Below are positions 5,262 to 5,323 of a DNA stretch of 5,323 bases, piece after piece. Source of the stretch: an uncultured Alphaproteobacteria bacterium (GTDB lineage: Bacteria > Pseudomonadota > Alphaproteobacteria > Caulobacterales > Aquidulcibacteraceae); contig CALBSY010000433.1 in NCBI GenBank assembly GCA_937967725.1, positions 1-5,323 on the forward strand. Reading direction: 5' to 3'. Position 1 is the stretch's first letter, and every line of letters begins with the position of its first letter. The notes under the pieces were generated by a model. The model worked only from the letters and a program-made list of their open reading frames with translations, was not told where the DNA came from and searched no databases. The position numbers and the translations under genes are program-made.

Positions 5262-5276
5262 GTCCGGGCACCGGAC
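5262..5276 (+). repeat. Short perfect inverted repeat GTCCGG-GCA-CCGGAC
   Basis: Six-base perfect arms around a 3-base loop. The same hexamer CCGGAC (or its complement) also occurs at 5195-5202 and 5230-5235, giving five copies on the two strands within 82 bases. The outer bases CTC (5255-5257) and GAG (5277-5279) could extend the stem across an internal loop. Confidence 0.5.
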
Positions 5277-5297
5277 GAGGGCCTTCCAATCGCCATC

Positions 5298-5323
5298 ATG
5301 AAAAGAATGAATTGGCGGCAACG
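5298..5323 (+). CDS. Possible N-terminus of a gene running off the right edge
   Basis: An open frame begins with ATG at 5298 and reads MKRMNWRQ before the window ends; a second ATG is at 5307. Short starts of the form MKRMNWR or MNWRRG are common on small alphaproteobacterial membrane proteins, which is why this is listed. Only eight codons are visible and the ribosome site is weak (GAGGG at 5277-5281, 16 bases upstream). If real, it would be divergent from bolA-grxD and would lie downstream of the candidate promoter and hairpins at 5147-5276. Product not identifiable. Confidence 0.25.

Larger units (their letters stand above)
4947..5297. other. Intergenic region of about 350 bases without a convincing gene
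   Basis: No reading frame here resembles a known protein. The best small open frame starts at ATG 5012 (+) and gives 54 residues ending at the TAG at 5174-5176. It has no ribosome site, and its third-position GC is only moderate (about 60 percent by eye). A 32-residue frame from ATG 5203 to TGA 5301 overlaps the possible downstream start as ATGA. The bolA-grxD promoter must lie here on the minus strand, but I could not pick a convincing one. A small inverted repeat, CTGGC (5000-5004) with GCCAG (5015-5019), lies in the bolA upstream region. The part from 5147 on holds a -35 box and strong hairpins, listed separately. Confidence 0.5.

Noticed and set aside
5004..5321. 105-codon minus-strand open frame upstream of bolA, considered as a purL remnant
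   Set aside because: PurL often precedes bolA-grxD in alphaproteobacteria, but no PurL C-terminal motif is visible and the composition is typical of a shadow frame.

Overview
The window looks like chromosomal DNA from a high-GC alphaproteobacterium, probably in or near the Caulobacterales / Hyphomonadaceae group. The reasons are the GC-rich codon use, a zinc-free S4 protein of alphaproteobacterial type, an adjacent bolA-grxD pair, and several short promoter-like elements that resemble the Caulobacter housekeeping consensus. The group assignment is inference from sequence style. No rRNA, tRNA, CRISPR array, insertion sequence or phage gene was seen.

Layout, left to right: a lipoprotein with two NTF2-like halves (117-974, +); a 161-base spacer with a promoter-like site and RNA hairpins; rpsD for ribosomal protein S4 (1136-1753, +), closed by a strong intrinsic terminator (1780-1806); a polyphosphate kinase 2 family gene (1823-2647, +); a convergent DUF502 membrane protein gene (2640-3272, -); a divergent trypsin-like PDZ protease of the HtrA/DegP family without any signal peptide (3352-4338, +); a convergent monothiol glutaredoxin grxD (4335-4664, -); a BolA-family gene (4716-4946, -) directly upstream of grxD. 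About 350 bases without a convincing gene follow (4947-5297). They hold a good -35 box and a strong inverted repeat, and perhaps the first codons of a membrane protein gene run off the right edge (5298-5323, +).

Most genes are housekeeping or stress-maintenance functions: translation (S4), polyphosphate-linked nucleotide phosphorylation (PPK2), iron-sulfur/iron homeostasis (GrxD with BolA) and proteolysis (the HtrA-like protease). Only bolA-grxD looks like a functional operon. The rest are single genes packed very tightly: both convergent pairs overlap at their stop codons (8 and 4 bases). Several starts lack a Shine-Dalgarno sequence, and two of these have a -10-like element 6-7 bases upstream, which suggests leaderless mRNAs.

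I did not find a clear new multi-gene system. The best leads are the structured intergenic region at 5147-5297, the ppk2 start built into the rpsD terminator, and the HtrA-like protease that appears to be cytoplasmic.
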